Part shown: positions 1-7,135 of the stretch, in pieces
Layout: each line of letters starts with the position of its first letter
Position numbering within the stretch: position 1 is the stretch's first letter
Origin: Planctomycetaceae bacterium
Lineage (GTDB): Bacteria > Planctomycetota > Planctomycetia > Pirellulales > Pirellulaceae
Length of the DNA: 16,407 bases
Assembly (NCBI GenBank): GCA_003501565.1
Contig: DNPC01000610.1
Span: 5,163-21,569 of the forward strand
Reading direction: 5' to 3'
The notes under the pieces: model-generated
What the model was told of the DNA's origin: nothing
The model's database searches: none
Seen by the model: the letters and a program-made list of their open reading frames with translations, nothing else
Made by a program: the position numbers and the translations under genes

Positions 1-1
1 T

Positions 2-640
2 CTCTGTCGTGACACTGAAATTATCGTGCATACTGACGCATCGCAATCCGTGGGAAAGGTTGAGGTAGACGTGGAGGGACTAGGCGTCGACTTACTCAGT
101 TTTAGCGGTCACAAGATGTATGGCCCTAAGGGCGTTGGCGGACTCTACACGCGAATGGGAGTTGATCTAGAACCCATTCTGTTTGGTGAATCGACTGAGG
201 CTGGGTTAAGAGCTGGCACCAGCAACGTGGCGGGAATCGTCGGGATCGGCCAAGCCGCTAAACTAGCGCAACATGGACTCGAATCATCGATCGATCGAGT
301 CAGTGAATTGCGCGATCGTTTCGTACGCCAACTGCGCGAGAACCTAGCTGGAGAATTGATCGTGCACGGCGAGTTTGCCGAGCGGGTTCCAGGCATCATT
401 AGCATTCGATTGCCGAAAGTTACGGCCGAAGACTTGCAGCAGTGGATCCCCGAGATTTGCTTCGGTCCCGCCCAACGCCGAAGCGATGCCGCGGCCTTGA
501 GCAGTGTAAGTGACAACTTCGGCCCGACCGATCATCAATCGCCTTACACCCTACGCATCGCAATCGGCTGGAGCACTTCCCAAGACGAACTGGACCAAGC
601 CGCTCAGCTGATCGTGACCGCTATCGAGTCTTTGCAGTAG
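2..640 (+). CDS. Cysteine desulfurase-like class V aminotransferase (NifS/IscS family), 3' part
   Basis: C-terminal 212 residues of a PLP enzyme whose 5' end lies outside the window; the frame is open to the left edge. Family-typical marks are visible: HTDASQ, matching the HxDAxQ motif whose Asp contacts the PLP ring nitrogen; SFSGHK with the Schiff-base Lys at nt 113-115, followed by YGPKGVGGLY; and the RAGTSNVAGI substrate/PLP-loop motif. Family members take sulfur from cysteine through a catalytic Cys in a loop such as SSGSAC. Here the matching segment reads ICFGPAQ: Gly and Ala align, but the nucleophile position is Gln and the nearest Cys (nt 458-460) is three to four residues too early. 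The C-terminal LRIAIGWSTSQDEL segment is normal, so this looks like substitution rather than a frameshift. It may be a divergent desulfurase or a paralogue with another PLP reaction. Family assignment is firm; activity is uncertain. Confidence 0.85.
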   Translation, partial: LCRDTEIIVHTDASQSVGKVEVDVEGLGVDLLSFSGHKMYGPKGVGGLYTRMGVDLEPILFGESTEAGLRAGTSNVAGIVGIGQAAKLAQHGLESSIDRVSELRDRFVRQLRENLAGELIVHGEFAERVPGIISIRLPKVTAEDLQQWIPEICFGPAQRRSDAAALSSVSDNFGPTDHQSPYTLRIAIGWSTSQDELDQAAQLIVTAIESLQ

Positions 641-724
641 ACCGCTGGGCATGGCCCGTTGTTACTGGCCAGTGTTTTCCTCTCTGTGCAGTGTTTGTGG
701 TATCATTCTCGATCCACATTTTAC

Positions 725-749
725 GGTTGCTTTGTTTTGCGAAGCAACC
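725..749 (+). promoter_or_regulatory. Stem-loop 1 in the gap before the esterase gene
   Basis: GGTTGCTT (725-732) pairs perfectly with AAGCAACC (742-749) around a 9-nt T-rich loop. No T-run follows on the plus strand, so it is not a standard intrinsic terminator. It lies 85 nt downstream of the desulfurase stop and 69 nt upstream of the esterase start. It could be a leader-RNA structure or an mRNA 3'-end stabiliser; the function is unknown. Confidence 0.4.
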
Positions 750-768
750 TCTCACCAACAGTCTGCAA

Positions 769-791
769 GCCAAGTGAAAACAGCGCTTGGC
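769..791 (+). promoter_or_regulatory. Stem-loop 2 in the gap before the esterase gene
   Basis: GCCAAGTG (769-776) pairs with CGCTTGGC (784-791), including one T-G wobble, around the 7-nt loop AAAACAG. It sits 19 nt after stem-loop 1 and 27 nt before the esterase ATG, just ahead of the ribosome binding site. The two hairpins together may shape the esterase leader RNA. I do not recognise them as a known riboswitch class. Confidence 0.35.
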
Positions 792-805
792 GAGTCTCCT
801 CAACC

Positions 806-810
806 AAGGA
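806..810 (+). promoter_or_regulatory. Ribosome binding site of the SGNH esterase gene
   Basis: AAGGA lies 8 nt before the ATG at 819. It decides the start: the same frame is open back to an ATG at 651, but that start has no comparable site and would place a non-conserved 56-residue stretch ahead of the signal peptide. A nearer ATG at 811 is in another frame. Confidence 0.6.
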
Positions 811-818
811 ATGCACCT

Positions 819-2327
819 ATGCGATTTGGTAGTGTTTTTCTGGCCGCCACGATCGGTTGCGCGATCTTACAAAATGCAAAGGCAGATGTAGAACTGCCCA
901 ATGTGTTCAGTGATCACATGGTGCTTCAGCAGAAGCAAGAGAACAAAGTCTGGGGACGTGCAAAGCCGGGCGAATCCGTGACAGTGACCTTCCGCGACCA
1001 GTCGCATTCCGCAACGGCTGATGCGGCTGGCAATTGGCACGTAATGCTGGAAGCCGAAGAGGCCAGTCACGATCCGGCCACGCTGACCGCAAAAGGAAGT
1101 AGCACGGTCACCATCGAGGACGTTTTGGTCGGCGAAGTTTGGATATGCTCTGGGCAATCCAATATGCAGTGGAGTGTGTCACAGACTAACGACCCCGATT
1201 TGGTCAAAGTTTCAGCGAACTACCCGCTGATCCGGATGATCAATTACCCTCGCGTCGGAGCTCAGAGTCCCGTTTGGACGCATCCGAAGCATCAGTGGAT
1301 GGTTTGTTCTCCGGAGACGGTTGGGTCCTTTTCCGCTGTCGGCTATTTCTTCGGGAGACAGCTGCACCAAGTCCTGGATGTACCGATCGGTCTGATCAAC
1401 AACGCTTGGGGCGGTTCGGCTTGTGAGGCTTGGATTGCCCGCGACGTCATGGAAGAGACTGGCGACTATGCATATCGATTAAAGGTATATGACGACATGG
1501 CTCAGCAGCTCGATGACTTAACCGCGAAGAAAGAACTCTCGGCGGATGAGAAAAAGAGGAAGGCGAGCCTGACCAGGAATCTAACAGGCAATCATCGCCC
1601 GGCGAACATTTACAACGGAGTGCTTAAGAGCCATCTTGGATATGGCATTCGTGGTGCAATTTGGTACCAAGGCGAAAGCAATGCAGGTCGGGCTTACCAG
1701 TACCGCAAGCTATTTCCATTGATGATCGCAAGCTGGCGTGAAGAGTGGGGACAAGGTGATTTTCCGTTCTACTGGGTTCAACTGGCAGATTTCCGGGCTG
1801 AGTCTGAAGCACCTGGCGAAAGCAATTGGGCGGAACTGCGCGAAGCACAAACGATGACCATGGATAAGCTGGCGAATACCGGCGAAGCTGTGATTATCGA
1901 CATTGGCGAAGGCAAAGATATTCACCCTCGTAATAAAGTTGATGTCGGACGAAGGTTAGCTAGGTGGGCGCTTGCCAAACAGTATGGTGTCGACATTGCT
2001 TACCAGTCGCCGCGATATAAGTCCATGGAGCAAAAGGACGGCAAAATCACTTTGAGTTTTGATGCCGTTCGCGGCGGTTGGCGGCCGTTTGACGTTAAGA
2101 GCCCGGTTGGATTTGCGATCGCTGGGGAGGACCGGAAGTTTGTTTGGGCCGAAGCCAAGATCGTTAACGACACGATCGAGGTTTGGAGCGACGCGGTCAG
2201 CGAGCCTGTTGCAGTTCGTTACGGATGGGCGGATAACCCTGTTTGCAATATGTTCACAGGCCTGAATCTACCTCTAACCCCTTTTCGTACTGACGACTGG
2301 CCGGGGATAACGGTCGACGCGAAATAG
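819..2327 (+). CDS. Secreted sialate O-acetylesterase-like SGNH hydrolase
   Basis: 502 residues. The family removes O-acetyl groups from sialic acids or other acetylated glycans, here probably outside the cytoplasm. Residues 1 to about 23 (MRFGSVFLAATIGCAI then an A-K-A region) form a signal peptide; LPNVFSDHMVLQQ follows, the usual N-terminal beta-domain opening. SGNH blocks: CSGQSNMQW with the nucleophile Ser114; INNAWGGSACEAW (oxyanion Gly/Asn region); IWYQGESN with Gln284-Gly-Glu; and KDIHPRNK supplying Asp367 and His369. A beta-rich C-terminal part ends with RYGWADNPVCNMF, typical of the family. Length suits the group, and planctomycetes carry many copies, probably for degrading acetylated polysaccharides. 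The true substrate cannot be told, and no glycoside hydrolase or sulfatase is adjacent. The start at 819 is chosen for the signal peptide and AAGGA site. Confidence 0.9.
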   Translation: MRFGSVFLAATIGCAILQNAKADVELPNVFSDHMVLQQKQENKVWGRAKPGESVTVTFRDQSHSATADAAGNWHVMLEAEEASHDPATLTAKGSSTVTIEDVLVGEVWICSGQSNMQWSVSQTNDPDLVKVSANYPLIRMINYPRVGAQSPVWTHPKHQWMVCSPETVGSFSAVGYFFGRQLHQVLDVPIGLINNAWGGSACEAWIARDVMEETGDYAYRLKVYDDMAQQLDDLTAKKELSADEKKRKASLTRNLTGNHRPANIYNGVLKSHLGYGIRGAIWYQGESNAGRAYQYRKLFPLMIASWREEWGQGDFPFYWVQLADFRAESEAPGESNWAELREAQTMTMDKLANTGEAVIIDIGEGKDIHPRNKVDVGRRLARWALAKQYGVDIAYQSPRYKSMEQKDGKITLSFDAVRGGWRPFDVKSPVGFAIAGEDRKFVWAEAKIVNDTIEVWSDAVSEPVAVRYGWADNPVCNMFTGLNLPLTPFRTDDWPGITVDAK

Positions 2328-2398
2328 CTGCGCTGCAAGTGCGATAGGCTACCGTTATTGCCGACGCGCTCAACCGCTGGCAAATCGCTTTTGCCAAT

Positions 2399-2441
2399 TA
2401 AAAGAAAAGGCCGGGAAATTTCTGAGAGAAATTCCCGGCCT
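2399..2441 (-). terminator. Rho-independent terminator of the Gfo/Idh/MocA gene
   Basis: A long inverted repeat: 2408-2423 pairs with 2427-2441 as 15 bp with a single bulged A at 2418 and a GAG loop; the lower half is the GC-rich AGGCCGGG/CCCGGCCT. Read on the minus strand the stem is followed by TTTTCTTTTAA, the expected U-tract. It lies 108 nt beyond the stop of the minus-strand oxidoreductase. On the plus strand only TCTTGTGG follows, so it should terminate the esterase transcript poorly, if at all. Confidence 0.85.
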
Positions 2442-2548
2442 CTTGTGGAACACGCGTCAATTATCTTGCCTGCCGGAATCATGGCGGCATCACGCCGGAT
2501 TCTTCACTGGCAAGGCACAGCGATTTGACCCAAGCTGAGCCAATCGGA

Positions 2549-3916
2549 TTACATATCGATTTCGAAGCCCTTGCGGCTTTCACGCGATAGGAACGTATTG
2601 GCTTCATCGTCTCCGACGATTTCTCGTGCGTCAGGATCCCATTTCATGGGCCGGCCTAGTCGCATTGCGATGTTCGAAAGGTGGCAGATCTCCAGCATTC
2701 GGTTGTGTGTCCAAACATCGGAGATTGGCTGTTTGCGATCTTGCATGCCTTCGATGAAGTTCGCGGTATGATTCTCACTAACCGGCCCTCCGTACACTTC
2801 TTCGACGGCTCCCTCGGGCAGTGGATTATCAGCTAACTCTTCCACGGGTTTGCCGACGATCTTGCCTCGATTAACAAAGAAACGACGCCCTGGTTCTTCC
2901 CCCGTGAACATGATGCCATTATCACCTTCGCTCTTGATCGTTAGTTCGACATCATCGGGCATATCCACTTTGATTTCGAACTTGGTGGCCGCATTGTATT
3001 GATCTGCAACCGTCGGGTGCCCATCTTTGTATTCAACCGGCAGCTCGTACTTGACTGGCGTAACCTTGCTTGGTCCGGTGTCGCTAGCGCCCAGTGCCCA
3101 ACAAGCGATGTCGACATGGTGGGCGCCCCAGTCGGTCAGCTTTCCTCCTGAGTACTCGTGCCAGTTGCGGAACGAGTAATGGCAGTTACTGTAAAGAGGA
3201 ACACCTCCGCCGTAGCCTTCACGCATTTTCGGTAGCGCGCGGTAATCGACCGCAGGAGCTGGACCGAGCCACGTGTCCCAGTCCAGTCCCTCGGGCACAT
3301 CGGTGACTGGGATCTTTGGCGATGCGATCATGCCATTGATGCCGCATGTAACAGACTTGACCTTCCCAATGCGGCCAGCTCGCACCAACGCAATCGCCTG
3401 CAAAAACCGCTGCTCAGATTCAGTACGTTGCATTGTGCCGACTTGGAAGATGCGGCCCGTTTCCTTTACCACCTTCTCAATCAATTTGCCTTCGGCGATG
3501 GTTAGCGTTAGCGGTTTCTCGCAATAGACGTCTTTGCCCGCTAGCATCGCCTCGACTGCGATCTTTGTATGCCAGTGGTCTGGCGTCGCAATCATCACTG
3601 CATCGATGTCTTTACGCTCCAGAATCTTGCGATAGTCTGCGTAAGCATCAGGCTTTTTCGTTTGCTCTTTCGCAGTTTTTTCAACGTTATCGCCGAGCAC
3701 ATTCTCATCGACGTCTGCTAGTGCGGCAAAGTCAGCGAATTTGAAAGACTTTTTGGTAATCGTCCACCCCTGGTTGCGCAGGCCAATAGTTGCGAAAACG
3801 GGTCTTTCGAGCGAAGAGTTGTATCCCATTGAGCGGCGGCCAGACGCTACCACGGCAGCTGAGCCCAGTGCAGATGCACTTTGCAAGAATGAACGTCGAT
3901 TGTTTCGTGTAGACAT
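2549..3916 (-). CDS. Gfo/Idh/MocA family oxidoreductase with Tat signal
   Basis: 455 residues. A probable NAD(P)-dependent sugar or inositol-type dehydrogenase exported by the Tat route: RRSFLQ at residues 7-12, followed by an Ala-rich stretch. The Rossmann part begins near residue 40 (FATIGLRNQGW, a variant of the GxGxxG loop, then ALADVDE). The family hallmarks are ATPDHWH at 110-116 and CEKPLT with Lys134, which contacts the cofactor and substrate. The second domain holds GGKLTDWGAHHVDIACW (residues 258-273), carrying the His/Asp cluster expected at the active site. Exported Gfo/Idh proteins of this type are abundant in planctomycetes, often without a known substrate. A strong terminator lies downstream. 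Upstream are 263 nt without a gene, and no good Shine-Dalgarno precedes the ATG. The general family is certain; the reaction is not. Confidence 0.93.
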   Translation of the reverse strand: MSTRNNRRSFLQSASALGSAAVVASGRRSMGYNSSLERPVFATIGLRNQGWTITKKSFKFADFAALADVDENVLGDNVEKTAKEQTKKPDAYADYRKILERKDIDAVMIATPDHWHTKIAVEAMLAGKDVYCEKPLTLTIAEGKLIEKVVKETGRIFQVGTMQRTESEQRFLQAIALVRAGRIGKVKSVTCGINGMIASPKIPVTDVPEGLDWDTWLGPAPAVDYRALPKMREGYGGGVPLYSNCHYSFRNWHEYSGGKLTDWGAHHVDIACWALGASDTGPSKVTPVKYELPVEYKDGHPTVADQYNAATKFEIKVDMPDDVELTIKSEGDNGIMFTGEEPGRRFFVNRGKIVGKPVEELADNPLPEGAVEEVYGGPVSENHTANFIEGMQDRKQPISDVWTHNRMLEICHLSNIAMRLGRPMKWDPDAREIVGDDEANTFLSRESRKGFEIDM

Positions 3917-4179
3917 CAGAGGGATCCAAATAGGGAGGATTGAAATGAACGAGAAAGTGCCGGAACGGCGGACAATTGAGTAGTCTCTAGAACGCGTGGC
4001 TTTAAATGGAAATGAAGTCTTGCCGAACCAGCAATCTCCACCCGCAAAAAAGCCGTGCTATTGTAATCCAAGTGGACCGGAAGTTTGAATGACTGCCAAT
4101 TCCTGGAACTAGTGGTTTGTTGGCGATTGTTGCTGCTGGAAGGTGCGTTGTGCAGAACCAAAAACTGTACGAAAGTGAA

Positions 4180-5217
4180 TCAGAACATTTCGCGGATGAT
4201 TTCTGCAACTTCGTCCCAAACGTCCGCGGCTTGGTAGAAATCCACATCCATCCAACGAATTGCTGCATCGCCTTCGGCCTGTGATTTAACGGGATGTCCC
4301 GGACGAATTGGAATCTGGCCACTGGGTCCCATCGCCAAGCGGCCTTCCGTATCCTCACCGACGAGATAATTGGCGAGTTTCGTAGCTGCCACCGGATGCG
4401 GGGCGTCCTTCATTACCGAAACCGAATTAGGAATCCTTAAGGTTCCAACCTCGGACGATCTCTGATCGGGAAAAATGATTTTCACTGGTAGGCCTGCCGC
4501 GATCTCAACCAAGGCGTCGTCAGTGTCAGTCAGGCCGAATGCCTTACCGCCCGATGCTACCATTTGTGCAACCTGTTTGTTGCCGCTTAGGACAGTCGCA
4601 TTTTCTTTGAATCGTTCAAAAAGTCCCGTCGCTTTCTCTTTGCCCAGACGCGAATACAGTACGGCGAAATGTGTCGCGGTCGTTCCGTAGGCCGGAGACG
4701 CGAAACAGCCCTTGTCGGCGAACACTGGATTGGCCAAGTCTTCGACGCGGCTTGGGTATTCGTCTGGTGTAAGCAATTCCGTATTAACCAGTAAGATCCT
4801 TGCTCTGGCTGCAAATCCGACCCAGGTCCCTTTGCGGCTTTGCATATTCTGGGGCCAATTTCTTGGAATATCCCAACTGACCTTCTTCAGTAGGCCTTCT
4901 TTTTCCAGTCGCAGCGTGTGAAGAATTTCGTTATTCCAGAAAACATCGCAGCGAGTTCGTTGAGCTTCGTTTTGTATACGAGTTACGAGACCAACCGTTT
5001 TTGTCGATTCGATGTCGTATTGGATCGCAAGATCGACGCCTTCGTTGCGTCGCGCGAAAGCCGATAGTATCGGAGCCGCAAATTCACGATCGGCGGCCGA
5101 GTAAATGACGACTTCGTTCTCGGGCTTCGCGATGCAGCCCAAATGCGTGGCTAAAAGCAGAAGGCCAGCCAGCCTCAGAGCTATATGTCCGCGTAGCAAT
5201 CTAAGCAAATGTAACAT
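4180..5217 (-). CDS. ABC transporter substrate-binding protein, iron(III)-type (family 1 fold), probable lipoprotein
   Basis: 345 residues from the ATG at 5217. The N-terminus (MLHLLRLLRGHIALRLAGLL, then a hydrophobic run to LGC) is a signal peptide ending in a weak lipobox with Cys28. The mature start ENEVVIYSAADREFAAPIL resembles FbpA/AfuA-type binding proteins; DVFWNNEILHTLRLEKEGLL, GFAARARILLVNTE and a C-terminal FAVL...LVGEDTEGRLAMG-like region support this. The usual role is capturing ferric iron or another small anion or cation complex outside the inner membrane and passing it to a permease, but no permease or ATPase gene is in the window. The frame is open to a GTG at 5322, which would overlap the cyclophilin gene and add a non-signal N-terminus; I prefer 5217. 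The gene follows the cyclophilin gene on the same strand, with a tandem repeat in the 67-nt gap. Confidence 0.85.
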   Translation of the reverse strand: MLHLLRLLRGHIALRLAGLLLLATHLGCIAKPENEVVIYSAADREFAAPILSAFARRNEGVDLAIQYDIESTKTVGLVTRIQNEAQRTRCDVFWNNEILHTLRLEKEGLLKKVSWDIPRNWPQNMQSRKGTWVGFAARARILLVNTELLTPDEYPSRVEDLANPVFADKGCFASPAYGTTATHFAVLYSRLGKEKATGLFERFKENATVLSGNKQVAQMVASGGKAFGLTDTDDALVEIAAGLPVKIIFPDQRSSEVGTLRIPNSVSVMKDAPHPVAATKLANYLVGEDTEGRLAMGPSGQIPIRPGHPVKSQAEGDAAIRWMDVDFYQAADVWDEVAEIIREMF

Positions 5218-5236
5218 TTCGTATCTTGGCGTTTGA

Positions 5237-5268
5237 TTTGCGGTACACAACTGCTTTGCGGTACACAA
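5237..5268. repeat. Tandem 14-bp direct repeat, probable operator pair
   Basis: TTTGCGGTACACAA occurs exactly at 5237-5250 and 5255-5268, a period of 18 bp. On the minus strand each unit reads TTGTGTACCGCAAA and is an imperfect palindrome (TTGTG, 3-bp centre, CGCAA, with one wobble position). The pair lies 20 to 51 nt upstream of the binding-protein ATG at 5217 and just past the cyclophilin stop. Dyad-symmetric TTGTG half-sites suit a dimeric helix-turn-helix repressor. This is inference; no regulator gene is adjacent. Confidence 0.6.
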
Positions 5269-5284
5269 TGTGCAACTCAGAAGA

Positions 5285-6532
5285 CTATTTGCCAGGCACT
5301 TGCATCGGGGGGCGTGCCGCACGCGTTATCCGCTCGGGAGTGTAGTTGCTGGAGCTTCGCTTGGAGAGCACTTTGACAGAGATGATCTCGTCCGGGATCG
5401 CTTTTGACTCACCCTTTTTGGAATCCTTGTCGTCGGGATTGATTCTCGCTAAATTTCCGAGGATGAAGTCGCCACGGATGACGCGCCCGAACGCCGTGTA
5501 GTTTTCGTCCAGCTCTGGAGTTGGACTGAACGCAATGAAGAACTGTGTGCTAGCGGAATCACGAATGTCGTTGGCGAGTGCCATGCCAAGTGTGCCACGG
5601 AAGAAATCTCGAGCATTCGTGGCGTCTCGTTCACTTGGGATAACAAACCCTCCGTCGCCCGAACCATCGTCATTTGGACAGCCGGTTTGAGCGGCATAGT
5701 GATCGATAACTCGGTGGAACTTTCGACCATCGTAGAATCCACTTTCGACCAAGGCGATGAAGTTGGCGACAGTGTTCGGAGCTTGGTTTTCGAACAGTTC
5801 GATCTCAAAGACGCCTTTGGTGGTGGTGATTTCAACAACCGGCAGGGGTGGTCCTGCAGCATCCTCTTGCCGAAGCTGCTTTTCCCGCTCCCAGCGCCGC
5901 ATCAGCAATGGCAGTTCATCGCGCGATTTGGCCAACAACTCCGAATTGGGGTTCTGTGCCTCAAGGCCATCCATAAGCTGGGAGGCTCGCGAATACTCGT
6001 TGGTCGCAATAGCAGCCAGAAAGCAGCGCCGTGGTAGATCAGGCTCGGGGTAGCCCATTTCCATGAGTGCATCGCAACCGGCTATCACCCCAGCGAAGCG
6101 ATCGTTTTCGACTTCCCGCTTTGTCCATGCAGCAACCATCTTGGTTAGTTTTTCGGTTTCTCGTTCTGTGAGATCTGCGGTGGTCATCTCCTCGATGGCC
6201 GCAGCCATCATCTTTTGATGCAGCTCATTCCCTTTTTCCATCATGCCGATAAATTCGCCGTAGAGCTTGCGACTCGGAGCTCCAATTGGAGTGACGTTGT
6301 AGCGAATAATCTTCTCACGCATCGCTTTCAAATGCTCACGCAGCACATCGCAAGCCTGCTGAAACGCCTCAGTTTTGGGCTTTATCCGCTGTTCCAGCAG
6401 TTCGCGTTCACGCTTGGCTGCATTGATCTCTTGGGGTGACATTTCTTGTGCTGCGGCAGAACCGTTGATAGCGCAAAGGATGCTTAGAAAAGCAGCAGAC
6501 AAGCTCATCAGCAACAGGCGGTTGTTGAACAC
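5285..6532 (-). CDS. Secreted cyclophilin-type peptidyl-prolyl cis-trans isomerase with long N-terminal extension
   Basis: 415 residues from the GTG at 6532. MFNNRLLLMSLSAAFLSILC up to AAAQ is a signal peptide, so the enzyme should act in the periplasm. Residues about 30-225 are charged and mostly helical, without a family I recognise. The cyclophilin domain runs from about 232 to 391: VVEITTTKGVFEIELFENQ, APNTVANFIALVESGFYDG, FHRVI (272-276, with the catalytic Arg), a Gln-containing AQTG, GTLGMA and TQFFIA (330-335). The usual FMIQGG is HYAAQTG, and the usual Trp before LDG is Glu (PELDENYTAFG), so cyclosporin binding should be weak while isomerase activity remains plausible. The start is uncertain: TTG 6544, GTG 6532 and ATG 6508 are all in frame and none has a clear Shine-Dalgarno; 6532 gives a signal peptide with a basic residue. 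The substrate-binding-protein gene follows on the same strand. Confidence 0.88.
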   Translation of the reverse strand: MFNNRLLLMSLSAAFLSILCAINGSAAAQEMSPQEINAAKRERELLEQRIKPKTEAFQQACDVLREHLKAMREKIIRYNVTPIGAPSRKLYGEFIGMMEKGNELHQKMMAAAIEEMTTADLTERETEKLTKMVAAWTKREVENDRFAGVIAGCDALMEMGYPEPDLPRRCFLAAIATNEYSRASQLMDGLEAQNPNSELLAKSRDELPLLMRRWEREKQLRQEDAAGPPLPVVEITTTKGVFEIELFENQAPNTVANFIALVESGFYDGRKFHRVIDHYAAQTGCPNDDGSGDGGFVIPSERDATNARDFFRGTLGMALANDIRDSASTQFFIAFSPTPELDENYTAFGRVIRGDFILGNLARINPDDKDSKKGESKAIPDEIISVKVLSKRSSSNYTPERITRAARPPMQVPGK

Positions 6533-6544
6533 TGAGTTAACCAA

Positions 6545-7135
6545 GGGATCGAGTAGGTTGTTGAATTGGGTGGTGAGGGGCTGTTGTGGCGAAATTCCCG
6601 GCGTCCATTGTAACAGCCATCTAAATTTGGTTTAGCGGGCAGTAAATCCGAAACCGTAGCGTGGAAACTGGAACAAGAGTTGCAGTTCGCGGTTCCGAGG
6701 ACGCTGAGACGGCCCTGCGACATCTACTGTCCAAGGTAAATGCTAGCCGCAGATGTCTTTCACCCGTGCGAACTACAGAAATTTGCGACCCGTCTTAGTT
6801 CAGCGCGGGTTGGAAGTAATGCAGGACCCAAAGGCCACACTTGTATCCACTTTCGATGCCCCACTCGCCAGCAACCACCCTTTGAGACCATAAAGGCGAG
6901 TACGGATTTGAGTTCAGGCCAGTTCGGATTGGCCCTGCGAGCAGCGAAAATCGCTTCACCTTCGTTGCCAAGCCCATATCGCTTGGCGGACCAGCTATGA
7001 TGAATCGGACGATCGATCCACTCGAACCGCGTGCAGCAGCCGAAGCCGGCCGACCGTTCGGTCTGCAATTCAAGTTATCTGCCTTGAACAATTACCACGT
7101 TTGGCAATCCGTATTCACCGAGGGTAGCATCTAGC
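6545..7135. other. Gap between divergent genes with no recognised gene
   Basis: About 590 nt between the cyclophilin gene (leftward) and the TPR-peptidase gene (rightward); promoters for both should be here, but I find no convincing -35/-10 pair. Two overlapping minus-strand frames stay open for about 100 codons each (6760-7068 and 6795-7091). Both begin with TTG, neither has a Shine-Dalgarno, and neither product resembles a family I know. A plus-strand frame at 6740-7000 is equally unconvincing. The stretch could hold a decayed gene, a structured RNA or simple spacer. A 10-nt string GGCCCTGCGA occurs twice (6711 and 6931), probably by chance. Confidence 0.4.

Noticed and set aside
664..673. 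Perfect palindrome ACTGGCCAGT after the desulfurase stop
   Set aside because: It has no loop, so it cannot form a terminator hairpin by itself; a single 10-bp palindrome is expected by chance in a window this long.
651..818. Possible 56-residue N-terminal extension of the esterase from an ATG at 651
   Set aside because: The signal peptide and Shine-Dalgarno fit ATG 819; the added stretch holds the two stem-loops and has no signal-like or conserved character.
5218..5322. GTG 5322 as start of the binding-protein gene
   Set aside because: It would overlap the cyclophilin gene and read through the tandem repeat, giving a Cys-rich duplicated peptide ahead of a complete signal peptide.
6917..6934. 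GGCCA/TGGCC inverted repeat in the divergent gap
   Set aside because: Only 5 bp with an 8-nt loop; not distinguishable from chance.
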